Assembly (NCBI RefSeq): GCF_047495875.1
Contig: NC_092459.1
Location: 37,801,490-37,865,489 of the forward strand
Origin: Pithys albifrons albifrons
Lineage: Eukaryota > Chordata > Aves > Passeriformes > Thamnophilidae
Direction of reading: 5' to 3'
DNA length: 64,000 nucleotides
The notes below the pieces were generated by a model. The model was not told where the DNA came from and did not search any database. It saw nothing but the letters and a program-made list of their open reading frames with translations. Positions 61,344 to 64,000 of this stretch are shown piece by piece (positions within the stretch are counted from its first letter, which is position 1; each line of letters begins with the position of its first letter). The position numbers and the translations under genes were made by a program.

Positions 61344-61348
61344 ATAGT

Positions 61349-61756
61349 ACCTTGTGCAGAGTTGTACTTAAATGTGGTCCAAATGCAATATAGACTGCTT
61401 ACCTGTTTTCCTTCCTGTGGATTGTTTGGGCTTTTTTGTTTCTGTACTGTTAACTGAAAAGTGCAGCTTCATTTTGCAGCCACATTGTGCAGCACTGCAT
61501 TCAGATGGAAGTGGCTCAGATTAGCTGTGAAAATATTCTGCAAATATGTACCATGGACAGTTAAACAGAAACCATTTTCAGAATCTAAAATACTTAGGCT
61601 GAATGAAACACCATTTAAATTTATGATTTCCGTGGAAAAATGTCCTTGGGTTGCACATGGTATCAAACAAGGCCTGCCTCAATCTTCCCAGCAACATACA
61701 TCAAACAGAGTTTTCCAATGCCAGGAAGAAGGTGGAAGGTGATGGAGGCTGCTTAG
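61349..61756. other. Unique DNA between LTR and CR1 copy E
   Basis: No feature was recognised. A 93-codon plus-strand frame (61461-61742) and a 65-codon minus-strand frame show no known motif. Confidence 0.5.
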
Positions 61757-63815
61757 AGCCACAGAATCAGAGAATTTGCAGAGCTGGAAGGGATCCATAA
61801 GGATCATCAAGTCCAACCCTGAGCCCTGCACAAGACCAACCCCAAGGGTCATACCATGGGCCTGAGAGCATAGTCTAAAAGTTTCTTGAACTCTCTCAGG
61901 CTTGGTGTTGTGACCACTTCCCTGGGGAGTCTGTTCCAGTGCCCAAACACCCTCTGAGTGAAGAACCTTTTCCTAATATCCACACTAGACGTTTCTCGAC
62001 ACAATTTCAGGCCATTCACTTGGGTTCTGTCACTGGTCACCACAGAAAAGAGAAGAGATCAGTGCCTGTGCCTCCTCTTTGCCCAATGAGGAAGTTGTAG
62101 CTTCAATGAGGTTTCTCCTCAATCTCCTCTTCTCCAGGCTGAACATACCAAGAGACCTCAGCTGCTCCTTCTGCAAGGTTCCCCTTAAGGTTCTTCACTC
62201 TCTTTGTTGCCTTCCATTGAACACTTGCTAATAGCTTAACATCTTTCCTATATTGTGGTACCCAAAACTGCACACAATATTCAAGGTGAGACAGCTCCAC
62301 TGCTGAGCAGAGCAGGACAATCCCCTGCCTCGACCAGCTGGTGATGCTTTGCCTTATGCCTCCCAGGACATGGTTGTCCCTACTGGCTGCCAGGGCACTG
62401 CTGACTCACATTCAACCTGTCATCGATCAGGACCCACAGGGGTCTTTCTGTGGTACTGCTTTCCAGCATCTCATTCCCAGTCTGTATGTATATCCAGGGT
62501 TGCCTAATATCTGCCACTTCCCCTTGTTGAACTTCAGATGGTTGATGATTGTCCAGTCTTCTAATTTGTTGAGGTCTCTCTTGCAGGGCCTCCCTGCCTT
62601 TGAGGGAGTCAACAGCTCCTCACAGTTTTGTGTCATCTGCAGACTTGTTTAGAATCCCTTCCAGTTCTGCATCCATGTCATTTATGAAGATGTTGAAGAG
62701 CACAGGGGCCAAGATGGAACCCCATTAGTGACAGGTCACCAGTTGGATATCACCTCACTCACTATAACCTGCTGTGTTCAACCTATGTTCAACTCAACTA
62801 TGTTCAACCTGTGTTCAACTCAACATGTGGTTGCTCACTTACCACAGGTTGTGTTTATCCACATGTGTGTTGGACAGAAGCATCCTGTGAAAGACAATAT
62901 CAAAAGCTTTATTGAAATCCAAAAAGTTTGCATCAACTGTAACTGATTCCCTTGATGAAGGCTTCCCTTGGAGGGTTGACTTGTCATACAAGGAAATCAA
63001 GTTGGATAAGCAGGACTTTCCTCTCATGAAGCTGTGCCAGCTGTGAGCGATGACAATGTTGTCTTTGAGGTGTGTTTCAATACTTCCCAGAATAATCTTC
63101 TCCATAACTTTACCAGGCACTGCAGGGAGACTGACAGGCCTGTAGTTTCCAGAGTCCTTCTTCTTGCCCTTTTTGAAAACTGGGACAATATTTGCCATTT
63201 TCCAGTCAGCTGAGACCTCTCTGGATTCCCAAAACTACACAAAAATCATTGAGAGAGGTTTTGCAACATCAGACAGCTCTTTGAGGATTCTTAGATGAAC
63301 CCCATCAGGCTCCATTGATTTGTAGGGATTCAGCTGGACCACCAGATCCCTCACAACTTCAGGGTCGACTGGGATTTGATCATTCTCGCAGTCATGGTCC
63401 TCCCCTTGGTTCCTCATCTGTGTTGAAGATAGAGGCAAAGAAAGTATTAAACACCTCTGCCTTGTCTCTGTCCTTGTTTGGGAGGTGACCACCATCATCC
63501 TGTAATGGGCCAATGATATTTCTATGCTGCCTATTGACATTAATATATTTGAAAAAACTCTTTTTTTATTGCCCACAACATTTCTGGCAGCTTTAGCTCC
63601 AGCTGAGCTTTGGCCACAAAAATGTTTTCCCTACAGTGGCAAGCTGTATCTCTGTGTTTTACCCATGCCACTTGACCTTGTTTCTGCTGGGCATACACCT
63701 TCCTTTTTTGTCTTATATCCAAGAGAAGACCCCTGCTCAGCCAAGCTGGCCTGCCTTGCCTGCTTGCCTTCTGATATTTGTAAATTGCCTGCAAATTTAT
63801 CACAATGCTAGTACA
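61757..63815 (-). mobile_element. CR1 copy E, about 2 kb, 5'-truncated
   Basis: This is the longest CR1 of the window. On the minus strand it runs from the linker before the reverse transcriptase (near 63815) through the RT, post-RT region and 3' UTR to a tail at 61757-61775 (plus strand 'acagaatcagagaatttgca'). The 3' end reads 'gggttggacttgatgatcct' on the minus strand, typical of the avian subfamily also seen in copy C. The endonuclease region is missing. Frameshifts and stops break ORF2 into at least six frames, so it is older than B. Confidence 0.9.
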
Positions 63816-63821
63816 CATCAA
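61849..63821 (-). pseudogene. CR1 ORF2 remnant (copy E): linker, RT and C-terminal region in broken frames
   Basis: In reading order on the minus strand: 63821-63540 holds the linker (VYAQQKQGQVAW, VAKAQLELKLPEM); 63576-63235 holds the segment before the RT (EVVRDLVVQLNPYKSMEPDGVHLRILKEL); 63198-62839 holds the early RT motifs (VPVFKKGKKKDSGNYRPVSL, then NFLDFNKAFDIV with the motif-A Asp). The catalytic motif near 62640 reads S-A-D-D where F-A-D-D is usual. The later frames 62636-62427, 62300-62103 and 62043-61849 carry the post-RT blocks ([34 protein letters not shown]). The protein would have been a non-LTR retrotransposon polymerase; nothing here could be translated whole. Confidence 0.85.
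62775..62825. repeat. 26-bp tandem duplication inside CR1 copy E
   Basis: 'Tgttcaacctatgttcaact' with 'caacta' is followed by 'tgttcaacctgtgttcaact' with 'caaca'. It is absent from the remembered CR1 layout and probably arose by slippage after insertion. Confidence 0.6.
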
Positions 63822-64000
63822 AATGATCAGACTTGTCTTCTAAAGACTAAACAATTCTTCTATAAAGACAGTCTTCAAGAGTCAATGTTGTTCATACTCA
63901 AGAAGAGAACATTGTGTGGAGACTGCTGAGCAGCCTTCCGTTACCTAAAAGCACAAGAAATCTGAAGATAGGCTTTTTAAAGTGGCATGCAGTGTTAGAA

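Noticed and set aside
1..64000. CRISPR arrays, bacterial operons or ribosome-binding sites
   Set aside because: The window is vertebrate DNA. All regularly spaced repeats found are microsatellites or transposon remnants.

Overview
The window looks like an AT-rich, gene-poor stretch of a bird chromosome, most likely a passerine. The evidence is a set of chicken-repeat-1 (CR1) LINE copies with avian reverse-transcriptase remnants, several avian-type endogenous-retrovirus LTRs without internal genes, and two SINEs with a tRNA-Ile(AAT)-like head joined to a CR1-like tail. That last architecture matches TguSINE1, described from passerines other than New Zealand wrens. I found no exon of a host protein-coding gene that I can support. 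Nearly all long open frames are CR1 remnants or translations of simple repeats.

Layout. From 1 to about 25,700 the DNA is mostly unique and AT-rich, with old decayed repeats: a possible DNA-transposon scrap near 50-160, a hairpin-forming repeat at 1800-2035, an old CR1/L3-like piece at 8630-9190, an LTR fragment at 11628-11960 and a CR1 piece at 20942-21095. Between 25,690 and 27,683 lie two LTRs with a CR1 tail between them. At 33853-34489 is the most unusual object: a large inverted repeat (two 247-bp arms, 46-bp spacer) whose arms each start in 5S rRNA-derived sequence, run through a CpG-rich body and diverge outward. The right arm ends in a (AC)25 tail, and the whole unit sits between two copies of a 12-bp direct repeat. 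From 34,490 to 48,640 there is mainly unique DNA with one SINE, a compound TA-rich microsatellite and a two-block pentamer array (12 x GGGAG, then 54 x AGGAG, without interruption).

From 48,644 to 53,892 is a CR1 cluster. One minus-strand CR1 (A) has been split by a second minus-strand copy (C) and by a plus-strand copy (B). Another solo LTR and a plus-strand CR1 fragment (D) follow. C and D are inverted relative to each other and share a 408-bp tract with six mismatches, although the 70 bp beside that tract are only about 79% identical. The end of the window has a CR1 scrap, a second tRNA-Ile/CR1 SINE, a solo LTR with a perfect 5-bp target duplication (60717-61343) and a 2-kb CR1 (61757-63815) with most of its reverse-transcriptase region in broken frames.

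Nothing here forms an operon or pathway. The biology is retroposition: CR1 would have supplied the machinery for the tRNA/CR1 SINEs, while the (AC)n tail and long target duplication of the 5S-derived unit suggest a different LINE partner. Coordinates of old repeats are approximate, and family names rest on memory of consensus sequences, not on a database search.
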